This document shows positions 17,410 through 26,086 of a DNA stretch of 64,000 bases, piece after piece. Position 1 is the first letter of the stretch; each line of letters begins with the position of its first letter. The notes beneath the pieces are model-generated. The model searched no databases. It worked only from the letters and a program-made list of their open reading frames with translations, and was not told the DNA's origin. This DNA comes from Devosia nitrariae (lineage in GTDB: Bacteria; Pseudomonadota; Alphaproteobacteria; Rhizobiales; Devosiaceae), in NCBI RefSeq assembly GCF_030160115.1, contig NZ_BSNS01000020.1, forward strand, positions 186,001-250,000, in the 5' to 3' direction. Both the position numbers and the translations under genes were made by a program.

Positions 17410-17766
17410 TCAGGTCCCGCCGTTGAGGAAAAACACCCGCATCCACTCGGTATAGGTCGCCTCGACGGCCATCATGGCGACGAACACCAGGATGAGCACC
17501 GGAGGCACGAGGATGGCGTAGGAGAGCGCCAGCCGCTCCCAGGCCATGTGCATGAAGACTGCGATGATGAGGCCGGCCTTCAGGAGCATCAGCGTAACGA
17601 TCAGCCCCCAGCGCAACAGACCCTCGAAGTTGACGATGTCGACCATGTAGGAGCCGACCGACAGGACGAACAGCCAGATCCAGACCGTGAGGTAAAGCTT
17701 GATCGGATGCTGCTGGTGCTCCTCTTGCGGAACGGCGACGGTGTCGGTCGTGGCTGCATGATCCAT
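17410..17766 (-). CDS. Cytochrome c oxidase subunit IV (CtaF/CyoD-like)
   Basis: A 118-residue protein with three predicted membrane helices: L-Y-L-T-V-W-I-W-L-F-V-L-S-V-G, L-I-V-T-L-M-L-L-K-A-G-L-I and I-L-V-P-P-V-L-I-L-V-F. The pattern matches prokaryotic subunit IV of caa3/bo-type oxidases (about 100-125 residues). The ATG giving M-D-H-A-A-T-T starts five bases after the subunit III stop; a GTG nine bases earlier would overlap that stop. It is the last gene of the oxidase operon. Confidence 0.85.
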   Translation of the reverse strand: MDHAATTDTVAVPQEEHQQHPIKLYLTVWIWLFVLSVGSYMVDIVNFEGLLRWGLIVTLMLLKAGLIIAVFMHMAWERLALSYAILVPPVLILVFVAMMAVEATYTEWMRVFFLNGGT

Positions 17767-17771
17767 GGCGC

Positions 17772-18494
17772 TCACCAGAGGTAAAAGAAGGCGAAAATGA
17801 AGACCCAGACAAGATCGACGAAGTGCCAGTAGAGGCCCATGATCTCGACCATCTCGTAGCGGCCCTTGCGGCCGGTCATGAATCCGGGCTTGCCGGTGTC
17901 GAAGTCGCCCTTCCACACCTTGCGGGCGATGATCAGCAGGAAGATCACCCCGATCGACACGTGTGTGCCGTGAAACCCGGTGATCATGAAGAAGCTCGCC
18001 CCGAACTGTTCGGCGCCGAAGGGATTGCCCCAGGGCCTGACCCCTTCCTGGATGAGCTTGGTCCACTCGAAGGCCTGCATGCCCACGAACATCGCTCCAA
18101 AAAAGGCAGTGATGAGCATCAGCACGGTGGTGCGCTTCTTGTCGCGTCGGTAGCCGTAGTTGACCGCCATGGCCATGGTGCCGCTCGACGTGATGAGCAC
18201 GAACGTCATGATGGCGATGAGAAGCAAGGGGAAATGTGCGCCGGCGATCTCGAGCGCAAAGACTTCGCTGGCATTGGGCCAGGGTATGGTCGTCGACATG
18301 CGCGCGGTCATGTACGACAGAAGGAAGGTTCCGAAGATGAAGGTGTCGCTTAGGAGGAACACCCACATCATGACCTTGCCCCAGGAGGCGGTCTTGAACG
18401 AGCGCTGGTCCGAGGACCAGTCGTCGACGATGCCTTTCAGGCCCGGCTCGAGGGTCGGAGCCGCGTGCGGTTGCGTTGTGCCCGTGTCGCTCAT
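17772..18494 (-). CDS. Cytochrome c oxidase subunit III
   Basis: A 240-residue subunit III with seven membrane helices. Family motifs are visible: W-V-F-L-L-S-D-T-F-I-F-G near residue 45, I-T-G-F-H-G-T-H-V near 175 and Y-W-H-F-V-D-L-V-W at the end. The ATG giving M-S-D-T-G-T overlaps the preceding gene by four bases (ATGA), which decides the start over an upstream in-frame codon. It is the second subunit III homologue in this operon. Confidence 0.93.
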   Translation of the reverse strand: MSDTGTTQPHAAPTLEPGLKGIVDDWSSDQRSFKTASWGKVMMWVFLLSDTFIFGTFLLSYMTARMSTTIPWPNASEVFALEIAGAHFPLLLIAIMTFVLITSSGTMAMAVNYGYRRDKKRTTVLMLITAFFGAMFVGMQAFEWTKLIQEGVRPWGNPFGAEQFGASFFMITGFHGTHVSIGVIFLLIIARKVWKGDFDTGKPGFMTGRKGRYEMVEIMGLYWHFVDLVWVFIFAFFYLW

Positions 18495-19204
18495 CCGATG
18501 CCACTCCCCGACAGGATTTGTCCGCAGATCGAAAGGAACTCGCCGGCCCATCCGGAAAGCACCAGCAGCAGGATCACCCAGACGAACAGCATGAAAAGCC
18601 AGTAGGTGGCCGCGAGCTCGACGCTGAGACGTATGCGCTGCGTCTTGTCACCGTTCCAGATGCGCTCGAAGGTCCTGGCCAGCGCGAACATGCCGCCGAT
18701 GACGTGGAGGCCGTGCGCGGCGGTCATCAGGTAGAAAAAGCTGACCGCCGGATTGGAGTTGACGAAATATCCGCCTGCCGCGAGCAGCCGCCAGGCGAAG
18801 AGCTGGCCGGCAAGGAAGGCCAGTGCCGCCGCGCTAGCGACGAGGACGCTCGTCCTTGCCCGGGCCAGGTCATCCTGTGTGATGCCGACGCGCGCCCATT
18901 CCAAAGCAAGGCTGGCGATGAGCAGGCAGAGCGTGTTGGGCCAAACGATCGCGGGCAGGGCGACCGCCTGCCAGTCGCCCATCTCGGCACGCAGGACATA
19001 GGCGCTGATAAGGAGCGCGAACAGCGATCCGACGACGGCGAGGAATACGCCGAGCCCGATCTGCGCTGCGGGCTGCCGCGGCGCATGGGCGATGGCGCCA
19101 GCCGCATCGGCGTGGAGCCATGGCTTGACCATGAGCCCCTGCCGGGCCAGCCACCAGCCCGCGGCAAGCGCCAGGACGGCGAGGAAAACGAGGATGGCAC
19201 TCAT
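18491..19204 (-). CDS. Second cytochrome c oxidase subunit III homologue
   Basis: A 237-residue membrane protein related to subunit III: T-A-A-H-G-L-H-V-I-G-G near residue 165 and Y-W-L-F-M-L-F-V-W at the end match the family. The first 35 residues differ, having one helix and a polar loop (L-H-A-D-A-A-G). It overlaps subunit I upstream and subunit III downstream by four bases each. Operons with two subunit III-like genes are known from the Bradyrhizobium coxMNOP alternative oxidase; the gene order here is the same kind. Confidence 0.87.
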   Translation of the reverse strand: MSAILVFLAVLALAAGWWLARQGLMVKPWLHADAAGAIAHAPRQPAAQIGLGVFLAVVGSLFALLISAYVLRAEMGDWQAVALPAIVWPNTLCLLIASLALEWARVGITQDDLARARTSVLVASAAALAFLAGQLFAWRLLAAGGYFVNSNPAVSFFYLMTAAHGLHVIGGMFALARTFERIWNGDKTQRIRLSVELAATYWLFMLFVWVILLLVLSGWAGEFLSICGQILSGSGIG

Positions 19205-20970
19205 GCCGGCGCCTCATGGGTTACGGTCGCCGGCTGGTTCTGCGGGATGAAATCCTCGGCCGCTCCGGGCACGCTGTAATCATAGGCCCAGCGATAGACG
19301 ACCGGCAGTTCCTTGCCCCAGTTGCCGTGGCCCGGCGGCGTCTGCGGCGTCTGCCACTCGAGGCTTGTCGCCCGCCATGGATTGCTGCCGGCGTCCTTGC
19401 CGTGCTTCCAGCTCCAGAGCAGGTTGAAGACGAAGACGATCTGCGCAAAGCCCACGATAAACGCCATGATCGAGATGAACGCGTTGAGGCCAATAGCCGA
19501 TTCCGGCATGAACATGATGTCCGAGGACTCGAAGTAACGCCGCGGTGCGCCCATCAGCCCGATATAGTGCATCGGAAAGAAGATGAGATAGGCGCCAAGG
19601 AACGTCACCCAGAAGTGGAACTTGGCCATCGTATCATCGAGCATGCGCCCGGTGACCTTCGGGTACCAGTGGTAGATCGCCCCGAAGATCACGAGGATCG
19701 GTGCCACGCCCATGACCATGTGAAAATGCGCAACGACGAACATTGTGTCCGAAAGCGGCACGTCGACGACGACATTGCCGAGAAAGAGCCCCGAGAGTCC
19801 GCCATTGACGAAGGTGACGATGAAGGCCAGCGCAAAGAGCATGGGGGGAGTGAAATGGATGTCGCCCCGCCAGAGGGTGAGGACCCAGTTGTAGACCTTG
19901 ATCGCCGTCGGCACGGCGATGATCAGCGTCGTCGTGGCAAAGAAAAATCCGAAATAGGGGTTCATGCCCGAGACATACATGTGGTGCGCCCACACGATGA
20001 AGCTCAGGGCCCCGATGATGACGATGGCCCAGACCATCATCCGATAGCCGAAGATGTTGCGACGGGCGTGCGTCGAGATGAGATCCGAGACGATGCCGAA
20101 GGCGGGCAGCGCCACGATATAGACCTCCGGGTGCCCGAAGAACCAGAAGAGGTGCTGGAAGAGGATCGGGCTGCCGCCGCCATAGCTCATCTGCTCGCCG
20201 AACTCGACCAGCGTCGGCATGAAGAAGCTGGTGCCCAGAAGCTTGTCGAACAGCATCATCACCGCCGCAACGAACAGCGCCGGGAAGGCGAGCAGCGCCA
20301 TGATCGTAGCAACGAAGATGCCCCACACCGTCAGCGGCATGCGCATCAATGTCATGCCGCGCGTGCGCGCCTGCAGGACAGTGACGGTGTAGTTGAGCCC
20401 ACCCATGGTGAAGCCGGCAATGAAGAGGATCAGCGAAACGAGCATCAGGACGATGCCGCCCTGTTGGCCGGGCGTGTTCGAGAGGATCGCCTGCGGCGGA
20501 TAGAGCGTCCAGCCTGCACCCGTCGGTCCGCCGGGCACGAAAAAGCTCGCGACCAGCACGATGACGGCAAGGAGATAGATCCAGTAGCTCAACATGTTGG
20601 CGTAGGGGAAGACCATGTCCCTGGCGCCGACCATCAGCGGGATGAGGTAATTGCCGAAGCCGCCGAGAAACAGGGCCGTCAGCAGGTAAACCACCATGAT
20701 CATCCCGTGCATGGTGATGAACTGGTAGTAGCGCTCGGCATCTATGAAGGTGAAGACGCCCGGAAATCCGAGCTGCATGCGGATCAGCCAGGAGAGGACG
20801 AGCGCCACCGCGCCGATGGCGAGGGCCGTTGCCGCGTACTGCACGGCGATGACCTTGGCGTCCTGAGAAAAGACATAGGTACTCCACCAGCCATGGGCGT
20901 GCGGCAGCTCCATTTCCTCGATTTCGGCGGGCGGGGCACTCTCGCTCGCTTCATGGGGAATGTCGACCAT
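19201..20970 (-). CDS. Cytochrome c oxidase subunit I (A-type heme-copper oxidase)
   Basis: A 589-residue catalytic subunit carrying the heme a and heme a3-CuB centres. Visible ligands and motifs: I-T-M-H-G-M (low-spin heme His), F-F-G-H-P-E-V-Y-I (CuB His, cross-linked Tyr and the helix VI Glu), A-H-H-M-Y (CuB His pair) and F-H-M-V (heme His). The Glu in G-H-P-E-V and the Asp in A-R-D-M-V-F-P point to an A1-type enzyme with D and K proton channels. It starts 56 bases after subunit II. The partner electron donor may be the cytochrome c at 22119-22544. Confidence 0.96.
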   Translation of the reverse strand: MVDIPHEASESAPPAEIEEMELPHAHGWWSTYVFSQDAKVIAVQYAATALAIGAVALVLSWLIRMQLGFPGVFTFIDAERYYQFITMHGMIMVVYLLTALFLGGFGNYLIPLMVGARDMVFPYANMLSYWIYLLAVIVLVASFFVPGGPTGAGWTLYPPQAILSNTPGQQGGIVLMLVSLILFIAGFTMGGLNYTVTVLQARTRGMTLMRMPLTVWGIFVATIMALLAFPALFVAAVMMLFDKLLGTSFFMPTLVEFGEQMSYGGGSPILFQHLFWFFGHPEVYIVALPAFGIVSDLISTHARRNIFGYRMMVWAIVIIGALSFIVWAHHMYVSGMNPYFGFFFATTTLIIAVPTAIKVYNWVLTLWRGDIHFTPPMLFALAFIVTFVNGGLSGLFLGNVVVDVPLSDTMFVVAHFHMVMGVAPILVIFGAIYHWYPKVTGRMLDDTMAKFHFWVTFLGAYLIFFPMHYIGLMGAPRRYFESSDIMFMPESAIGLNAFISIMAFIVGFAQIVFVFNLLWSWKHGKDAGSNPWRATSLEWQTPQTPPGHGNWGKELPVVYRWAYDYSVPGAAEDFIPQNQPATVTHEAPA

Positions 20971-21026
20971 AGATGTCTCCTCGATTCCTCCTCGTGAGGG
21001 GCTTGCCCCTCATGTCCTCGCCGCGC

Positions 21027-21818
21027 TCATGTGGAAAGGTCGGCGAACGTCATCTGCCCGGCCAGCCACTCGTCGTACTCCTCCTGGGTAACGACCGTGA
21101 CGGTGCCGCGCATGTAGGAATGCCCCGTGCCGCAGAGTTCGGCGCAGAGGATCTCGTAAGTCCCGGTTTTGGTCGGCGTGACCCAGAAATAGGTGACCGA
21201 GCCGGGTATCATGTCCATTTTTGCCCGGAATTCCGGGACGTAGAAATCGTGCAGCACGTCGACCGAGCGCAACAGGAACCGCACCGGCCGATCAATCGGC
21301 AGCAGCAATTCGCCGCCTTCGATGACGAGATCGTCCTGCCCAGCCGGATCCTCGGGACTGATCCCCAGCGTGTTGTCGAAGCCGACCAGCCGGTTGTCCG
21401 CGGCGCCCAGCGTGCCGTCGGCACCCGGTAGGCGGTAGCTCCACAGCCATTGCTGGCCGATGACTTCCACGCTGGAGGCTTCGTCCGGCACGTCGACGAA
21501 AGTGGCCCAGACGAAGAGCCCGGGGGTGAGCATGGCGATGACGCCGACCGCGGTCAGCGCCGTCAGCCAACCTTCCAGGCGTTTGTTCTCAGGTTCATAG
21601 TGCGCCTTCTGCCCCTCCCGATGCCGGAAGCGCCAGAGGCAATAGGCAACGAACAGCACCACGGCGGAAAAGACGACGCCGGTGATGGCAAAGGTCAGCA
21701 CCGTGGTGTCGTCGATATATCCCCAGTTGGAGGCGAGCGGCGTGAACCACCAGGGGCTCAAGAAATGAAACGCTGCCGACCCGACGACGATGAGTACCAT
21801 GACGATGGCAAAAAACAT
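21027..21818 (-). CDS. Cytochrome c oxidase subunit II
   Basis: A 263-residue subunit II with two N-terminal membrane helices (residues 3-22 and about 42-64) and a periplasmic cupredoxin domain. The CuA site is complete: L-H-D-F-Y-V-P supplies the first His, and Cys225, Glu227, Cys229, His233 and Met236 follow in C-A-E-L-C-G-T-G-H-S-Y-M. There is no C-terminal heme c motif, so it is not a caa3-type fused subunit and needs a separate cytochrome c. It is the first gene of the oxidase operon. Confidence 0.95.
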   Translation of the reverse strand: MFFAIVMVLIVVGSAAFHFLSPWWFTPLASNWGYIDDTTVLTFAITGVVFSAVVLFVAYCLWRFRHREGQKAHYEPENKRLEGWLTALTAVGVIAMLTPGLFVWATFVDVPDEASSVEVIGQQWLWSYRLPGADGTLGAADNRLVGFDNTLGISPEDPAGQDDLVIEGGELLLPIDRPVRFLLRSVDVLHDFYVPEFRAKMDMIPGSVTYFWVTPTKTGTYEILCAELCGTGHSYMRGTVTVVTQEEYDEWLAGQMTFADLST

Positions 21819-22118
21819 CGTGCCTTCACCTCCCTTCCCGCGGGAGAGGCTCGAACGCCAGGACCAGCCCCAAGAGGTGATGTCCCAGCCAGCTTTGACA
21901 GCTGTCTATCGCCGATGTGGTCGTTCGCATGGCCACGCTCCTTGCATCACCCCTCCCGGTGACCTGTATGCTTGGAACAGACTCTAGGCACGACAGTAAT
22001 CCGCAACCAAAGAGAGTCGCGGCATATAATCTTGAATGCTCACACTGACTTGATGGCTTGTCAATGCGAAGTTCTGCCGCGGAGGGGAATTATCCCCGCG
22101 ACAGTATATGCCGGCGAT
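21819..22118. promoter_or_regulatory. Upstream region of the oxidase operon
   Basis: Three hundred bases between the cytochrome c stop and the subunit II start, both on the minus strand. No gene is evident. It must hold the oxidase promoter unless the operon is read through from cytochrome c. A GC hairpin with an interrupted stem lies at 22078-22100, just after the cytochrome c gene. Confidence 0.5.
22078..22100 (-). terminator. Weak hairpin after cytochrome c gene
   Basis: GGGG/CCCC stem around an AATTAT loop, extended by CGC/GCG outside a three-base bulge. It lies about 20 bases beyond the cytochrome c stop. No T tract follows, so termination is uncertain. Confidence 0.3.
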
Positions 22119-22544
22119 TTATTGTGCGGGCGCCGTCATGTTTCCCTCTTCATCGAACTGGGCCAGATAGGCGATCACGTCTGTCCTGTCCTGGGCATCA
22201 GGAAGGCCCGGAAAGACCATCTTCGTACCCTGAACGACTTCTCGCGGCGCAGCGAGAAATTCATCGAGGCTCGCCGCGTCCCAGGTGATGCCGGAATTTT
22301 TCATGGCGTCGGAATAGTTGAAATCAGCGACACTGCCCGCCTGGCGGCCGACGACGCCGTTGAGAGCCGGCCCCACCATGTTGCGGGCATCCGGGCCCAC
22401 GCGATGGCAGGACATGCACTTGCGGAACACCGTTTCGCCGTTCGCCGGGTCTCCGGTGAGCTCCTGCGCATGGCTGGAAAAAGGCGCCAGCATGGTCAGC
22501 ATCAGGCCGACCGCACCGATCCGAAATCTCGAGGCTGCTTGCAT
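22119..22544 (-). CDS. Class I cytochrome c (cytochrome c2-like)
   Basis: A 141-residue periplasmic electron carrier. A signal peptide ends at about residue 27 (S-S-H-A-Q-E). The heme is bound by C-M-S-C-H at residues 43-47, and the axial Met is likely Met109 in G-T-K-M-V-F-P, as in cytochrome c2. The ATG is supported by a purine-rich GGAGAGGAGGAGAG stretch. Placed upstream of an oxidase whose subunit II lacks heme c, it is the natural donor, although a separate hairpin suggests partly independent transcription. Confidence 0.93.
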   Translation of the reverse strand: MQAASRFRIGAVGLMLTMLAPFSSHAQELTGDPANGETVFRKCMSCHRVGPDARNMVGPALNGVVGRQAGSVADFNYSDAMKNSGITWDAASLDEFLAAPREVVQGTKMVFPGLPDAQDRTDVIAYLAQFDEEGNMTAPAQ

Positions 22545-22904
22545 ACTCTCCTCCTCTCCTGGCAACGCGCGAAAGGACGAGACACTGCCGCCCTTCGCTT
22601 GACGCTGCGACAACGAGAATAGAAAGCCGACGACCCCTGTGTCCCTCCAGATCGGTGTCGGCCCGACGGTCGGCGCTTTATAGGCGCCGGTCTACAATCT
22701 CCCCGGTCAAACGATAGCCGACATTGAATCTTTTGCCAAAGCGGCAGAACGGCCTCGGGTCGTCCGCAACAGGCCCTGCCGCGCCTGTATCGGCTCTATG
22801 AGGCAATATGTCGCGGACGCCTTCGGGCCGGATTGGCCCGAGCCGAGGCATCTGCCGTGACCGGAAATTGCCCAATGCACGGCTAAAGCGAATGGGCTCA
22901 AGTC
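22545..22904. other. Intergenic region with no clear gene
   Basis: About 360 bases. It should contain the cytochrome c promoter. A short hairpin (arms CGGCGC and GCGCCG, seven-base T/A loop) is at 22671-22689 and may end the DUF2934 transcript. Short open frames here have no family resemblance or ribosome site. Confidence 0.5.
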
Positions 22905-23075
22905 TCAGGCGGCTTTCTTCACCCGCGGCGCCCGTTTGCGCGCGGGCTTCATCGACTTGGCGGTGGCCTCGGCACGCTCAGCTATGGCCTTGAACCAATA
23001 GGTCTGGTCCTGCCCGGCCGGCCGTCCATCGGCTTCCCAGAGTTCGTACGCCCGGCGCTTGATCTCGTCTTCCAT
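22905..23075 (-). CDS. DUF2934 small protein
   Basis: A 56-residue protein read directly from the minus strand. It begins M-E-D-E-I-K-R-R-A-Y-E-L-W-E-A-D-G-R-P, the hallmark of DUF2934 (R-A-Y-x-L-W-E-x-x-G-x-P), continues through D-Q-T-Y-W-F-K-A, and ends in a Lys/Arg/Ala tail. GGGGAGCGG lies just before the ATG. Members are short, common in Hyphomicrobiales, and have no known function; the basic tail would suit nucleic acid contact, which is inference. Confidence 0.85.
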   Translation of the reverse strand: MEDEIKRRAYELWEADGRPAGQDQTYWFKAIAERAEATAKSMKPARKRAPRVKKAA

Positions 23076-23168
23076 GGAACCGCTCCCCGGTTGATGCTCG
23101 ACAGTGCGAGGGTGAGCCAGGAGGGTTACGGATGGTGAATGGGTGATTGATTGTGACCCGCCGGGGCG

Positions 23169-23903
23169 TCAGCCGCCTCGTGAGGGCGTGTCGGCGATGA
23201 TACTGCGGATCTCGCCGGCAACGCTGTCGAGGATGACATTGACCGCCGCCACCGCCCCGTCCGCATCGCTGGCGAGGATCGCATCGGCAAGGGCGCGGTG
23301 CGGCGGAAAGGAGGCAAGTCCGAATTCGTCGCGACCGAACGGAGATTCGTGTGCCCGCTCCAGCGCCAGATCGAGGCGCGAGAGGATCTGGCCGAACATC
23401 GGGTTGCCTGAGGCATCGTAGATGGCGCCGTGGAAGGCGGCGTCGGCCTTGCGCCAGGGGCGGCGGGCGTCGACCTCGGCAAGCAGCAGCGCGCAGAGCT
23501 CGGAAATCTGACGGCGCTGGGCAGGAGTGGCATGGACGGTCGCCTTGCGCACAACGTCGTTCTCGAGCGCGCGGCGCACCTCGATGAGGCGCAGCAGCGC
23601 CTCGCCCTCGAGCCGCACCATGGTCGGCACCAGCCCGTGCGAGGTCTGCACGCGTGCGGTCAGATACGTGCCGTCGCCCTGGCGGCGCTTGATGATACCG
23701 AGGCCCTCCCAGCGGTTGAGCGCCTCGCGGATAGTCGAGCGGCCGACCCCGAGCGTTTCGGCGAGCGAGACTTCGGGCGGCAGGCGGTCGCCGATGCCAA
23801 GCCCCGCCCGCTCGATCATGTCGGCGAGGGCGTCGAGCACGGCCACGCCCCGCGCGCGGGTGTCGAGCGGCTCGAGATAGCTCAACGGGCTTTCACGTTT
23901 CAC
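23169..23903 (-). CDS. GntR-family regulator, FadR subfamily (FCD domain)
   Basis: A 244-residue regulator. The winged helix is at about residues 15-80 (L-A-E-T-L-G-V-G-R-S-T-I-R-E-A-L) and the FCD effector domain follows, with acidic and His metal-binding positions such as D-A-A-F-H and P-P-H-R-A. The start is the GTG giving V-K-R-E-S-P, because GGAGGAG lies upstream at proper spacing; the open frame continues further but without such a site. It is the last gene of the peptide-transporter operon and probably senses the transported compound or a product. Confidence 0.9.
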   Translation of the reverse strand: MKRESPLSYLEPLDTRARGVAVLDALADMIERAGLGIGDRLPPEVSLAETLGVGRSTIREALNRWEGLGIIKRRQGDGTYLTARVQTSHGLVPTMVRLEGEALLRLIEVRRALENDVVRKATVHATPAQRRQISELCALLLAEVDARRPWRKADAAFHGAIYDASGNPMFGQILSRLDLALERAHESPFGRDEFGLASFPPHRALADAILASDADGAVAAVNVILDSVAGEIRSIIADTPSRGG

Positions 23904-23976
23904 GCCCACTCCTCCTTGGACCGGCGAGGTGCCTTGTCCCGGCACCTTCACCACAGTTTCGCCGACTTGTCAGCCA

Positions 23977-25179
23977 TCAGGCCATGAGCGTCGCTTTCAT
24001 CTCGAGGTCGAGCAGTTCGGTCAGGGCGTCGAGCAGGAGATCCATCTGGGCCGGCGAGTTGTAGCCCTGCACCGAGAGCCGGGCGATGGCTCGGTTCCGC
24101 CATTTGAATACGGGCATTTCAATGCTGTACTTTTCCATCAGCGCCCGATGCACGGCCAGCGTGTCGCAGTCGGGAATAGGCATGGCAACGAGCTGCGGGG
24201 CGCAGAACTCCGGGCTCGACAGCGGTGCGAGATCGGTGCGTGCGGCAAGGCGCCGGGCCGTCTCCTGGGCAAGAGCCTGGCATCGTCGGGCCACCTCCGC
24301 CCAGTCGTGGTCCCGGCGGAAGGCAAGAGCTGCCGGGACAGTGAGCCAGGCGGCCGGGTCGCGCGTGCCCTGCATTTCGAGCTGGTCGACGAAAGGCGTG
24401 TTGCCGAAGGGACCAGTGACCCCCGGTACCTTATTGTCGGCGGTCCAGCCATGGCTGACGACCAGCGGATCGATCAGCTTCTGCAACTCGGGACGAACGT
24501 AGAGGAAAGCCGAGCCCTTCGGGCTCATCAGCCATTTATGGCAGTTTCCCGCATAGAAATCCGCGCCGAGCGCGTCGAGGCGGAGCGGGAGGTGCCCCGG
24601 GGTGTGGGCGCCGTCGATCACGGTATATATGCCGCGCTCGCGCGCCGCTGCGACAGCCCGCTCGATGGGAAACAGCAGGGCCGTGGGCGAAGTGATATGG
24701 CTGAGGTAGAGGACGCGCGTCCGATCGGTGAAGCCTGCAACAACCGTCTCGGTGAACTCTGCCTCGCTCACGAGCGGCAGCGGGATTTCGACCGTCACCA
24801 CCTCGGCACCGGTCTGACGCACGATAAAGGCCCAGGTCTTTTCCAGCGCCGAATATTCGTGGTCGGTCGTCAGGATCTGGTCTCCGGGCTTTAGCTCGAG
24901 AGACCGGGCGACGAGATTGAGGGCGGCGGTGGCATTGGTTTGGCCGACGATGTTGTCGGGGTCGGTGCCGAGCTCGGCTGCGAGCGCCACGCGCGTGTCG
25001 CGCATCCGGGCCGTTGCCCCCCGCGCAGGATCGAAGAAAGCCACCGGCTGGCGCTCGAGCTCGAGCTGCCAGCGCTGATATGCCTCGAAGACCGGACGGG
25101 GGCAGGCGCCGTAGGAGCCGTGATTGAGGAAGACGACATCTTCGCGCAGCAGGAAGTGTCGGGCCAGGTTTTCAGACAA
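23977..25179 (-). CDS. Class V aminotransferase, isopenicillin-N-epimerase-like
   Basis: A 400-residue PLP enzyme. The N terminus F-L-N-H-G-S-Y-G-A-C-P-R-P is characteristic of the isopenicillin N epimerase (CefD) subgroup. The PLP lysine is Lys215 in G-N-C-H-K-W, and the ring-nitrogen Asp is Asp189 in D-G-A-H-T-P-G. Members act on amino acids or peptides as epimerases, lyases or desulfurases. It lies one base after the permease gene, inside a peptide ABC operon, so a role in converting an imported amino-acid or peptide compound is likely. Beta-lactam synthesis is unlikely, as no cluster is present. Confidence 0.88.
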   Translation of the reverse strand: MSENLARHFLLREDVVFLNHGSYGACPRPVFEAYQRWQLELERQPVAFFDPARGATARMRDTRVALAAELGTDPDNIVGQTNATAALNLVARSLELKPGDQILTTDHEYSALEKTWAFIVRQTGAEVVTVEIPLPLVSEAEFTETVVAGFTDRTRVLYLSHITSPTALLFPIERAVAAARERGIYTVIDGAHTPGHLPLRLDALGADFYAGNCHKWLMSPKGSAFLYVRPELQKLIDPLVVSHGWTADNKVPGVTGPFGNTPFVDQLEMQGTRDPAAWLTVPAALAFRRDHDWAEVARRCQALAQETARRLAARTDLAPLSSPEFCAPQLVAMPIPDCDTLAVHRALMEKYSIEMPVFKWRNRAIARLSVQGYNSPAQMDLLLDALTELLDLEMKATLMA

Positions 25180-25180
25180 T

Positions 25181-26086
25181 TCAGCGTCCCTTCAAGGTCG
25201 GATCGAGGGCATCACGCAGGCCGTCGCCGAAAAGCGTCGTGGTGAGCACGGTGACGGCGAGCGCCGCCGTCGGAAAGACGGCCAGATGCCAGTAGAAGAA
25301 CATGAAATTCAGCCCGATGTTGATCATCTGCCCCCAGCTCGGTGTCGGCGGCGGCACGCCGATGCCGAGAAAGCTCATGCTGGCCTCCAGCATCATGGCG
25401 AGCGGGATGGCGAGGACGAAACCGACGATGATCGGGGAGACCGAATTCGGGATGAGGTGACGGCGGATGATGTACCAGGGCGAGGCCCCGAGCGCCTGGG
25501 CGGCGCGCACGAACTCTTTCTCGCGAAAGGCTTTGACCTGCGCGCGCACCAGAAGGCACACATTCACCCAGCCGAATAGCGCCGCGATGAAGACAATGGT
25601 GAAGAACCCGCCTCTGGTCAGCGCCCCCAGCAGCATGGCGGCAAGCAACGAAGGCACCACAGAGAAGAGCTCGATGATGCGCATGATGACCCAGTCGGTC
25701 TTACCGCCGAAATAGCCGGCCAGCGCCCCGAGTGGAATGCCGATGAGAACGCTGAACCCGGCCGCGGCAAAGCCGATGGTCAGCGACACGCGCGCCCCGT
25801 AGACGATGCGCGTATAGAAGTCGCGCCCGAGATCGTCGATGCCGAACCAGTGCTGCGAGGAGGGGAAGGCGAGCGCTTGCGTGAGGAAGAGCTGCGCATC
25901 GGGCGGCACCGGCGTGATCAGCGGAGCAAGGACCGCCATGACAATGAGAACGAGGAGCACACCGCCGCCGGCGAGCGCAGCCTTGTTTGAGGCGAAGCGC
26001 CGCCAGGCGAACCACAACGGGCTGCGCTGCCGGTAGGGAGTGGCTCCCGGCTCGGAAGCGGCGGCGGGCTCGAAGGCGACAGCCAT
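25181..26086 (-). CDS. Peptide-type ABC transporter permease, DppC/OppC-like
   Basis: A 301-residue permease with the OppC N-terminal region (W-F-A-W-R-R-F-A-S-N-K-A) before the first membrane segment. The EAA-like loop is R-A-A-Q-A-L-G-A-S-P-W near residue 195. The mid-protein H-W-F-G-I-D-D-L-G-R-D motif is typical of DppC. It overlaps DppB by one base. Confidence 0.93.
   Translation of the reverse strand: MAVAFEPAAASEPGATPYRQRSPLWFAWRRFASNKAALAGGGVLLVLIVMAVLAPLITPVPPDAQLFLTQALAFPSSQHWFGIDDLGRDFYTRIVYGARVSLTIGFAAAGFSVLIGIPLGALAGYFGGKTDWVIMRIIELFSVVPSLLAAMLLGALTRGGFFTIVFIAALFGWVNVCLLVRAQVKAFREKEFVRAAQALGASPWYIIRRHLIPNSVSPIIVGFVLAIPLAMMLEASMSFLGIGVPPPTPSWGQMINIGLNFMFFYWHLAVFPTAALAVTVLTTTLFGDGLRDALDPTLKGR

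Noticed and set aside
19216..20997. Long antisense open frame (593 residues) over cytochrome oxidase subunit I
   Set aside because: Same GC-bias shadow; the opposite frame carries all heme and copper ligands.
22050..22064. FNR/Anr-like box TTGAT...GTCAA upstream of the oxidase operon
   Set aside because: The half-sites are seven bases apart between TTGA and TCAA instead of the required six, so the site would not fit an FNR dimer.
22678..22875. Minus-strand 65-residue frame in the cytochrome c upstream region
   Set aside because: No ribosome site, no family pattern and Arg-rich composition typical of chance frames.
23977..25179. Beta-lactam biosynthesis role for the CefD-like enzyme
   Set aside because: No ACV synthetase, isopenicillin N synthase or expandase gene is present nearby; the context is a peptide importer.
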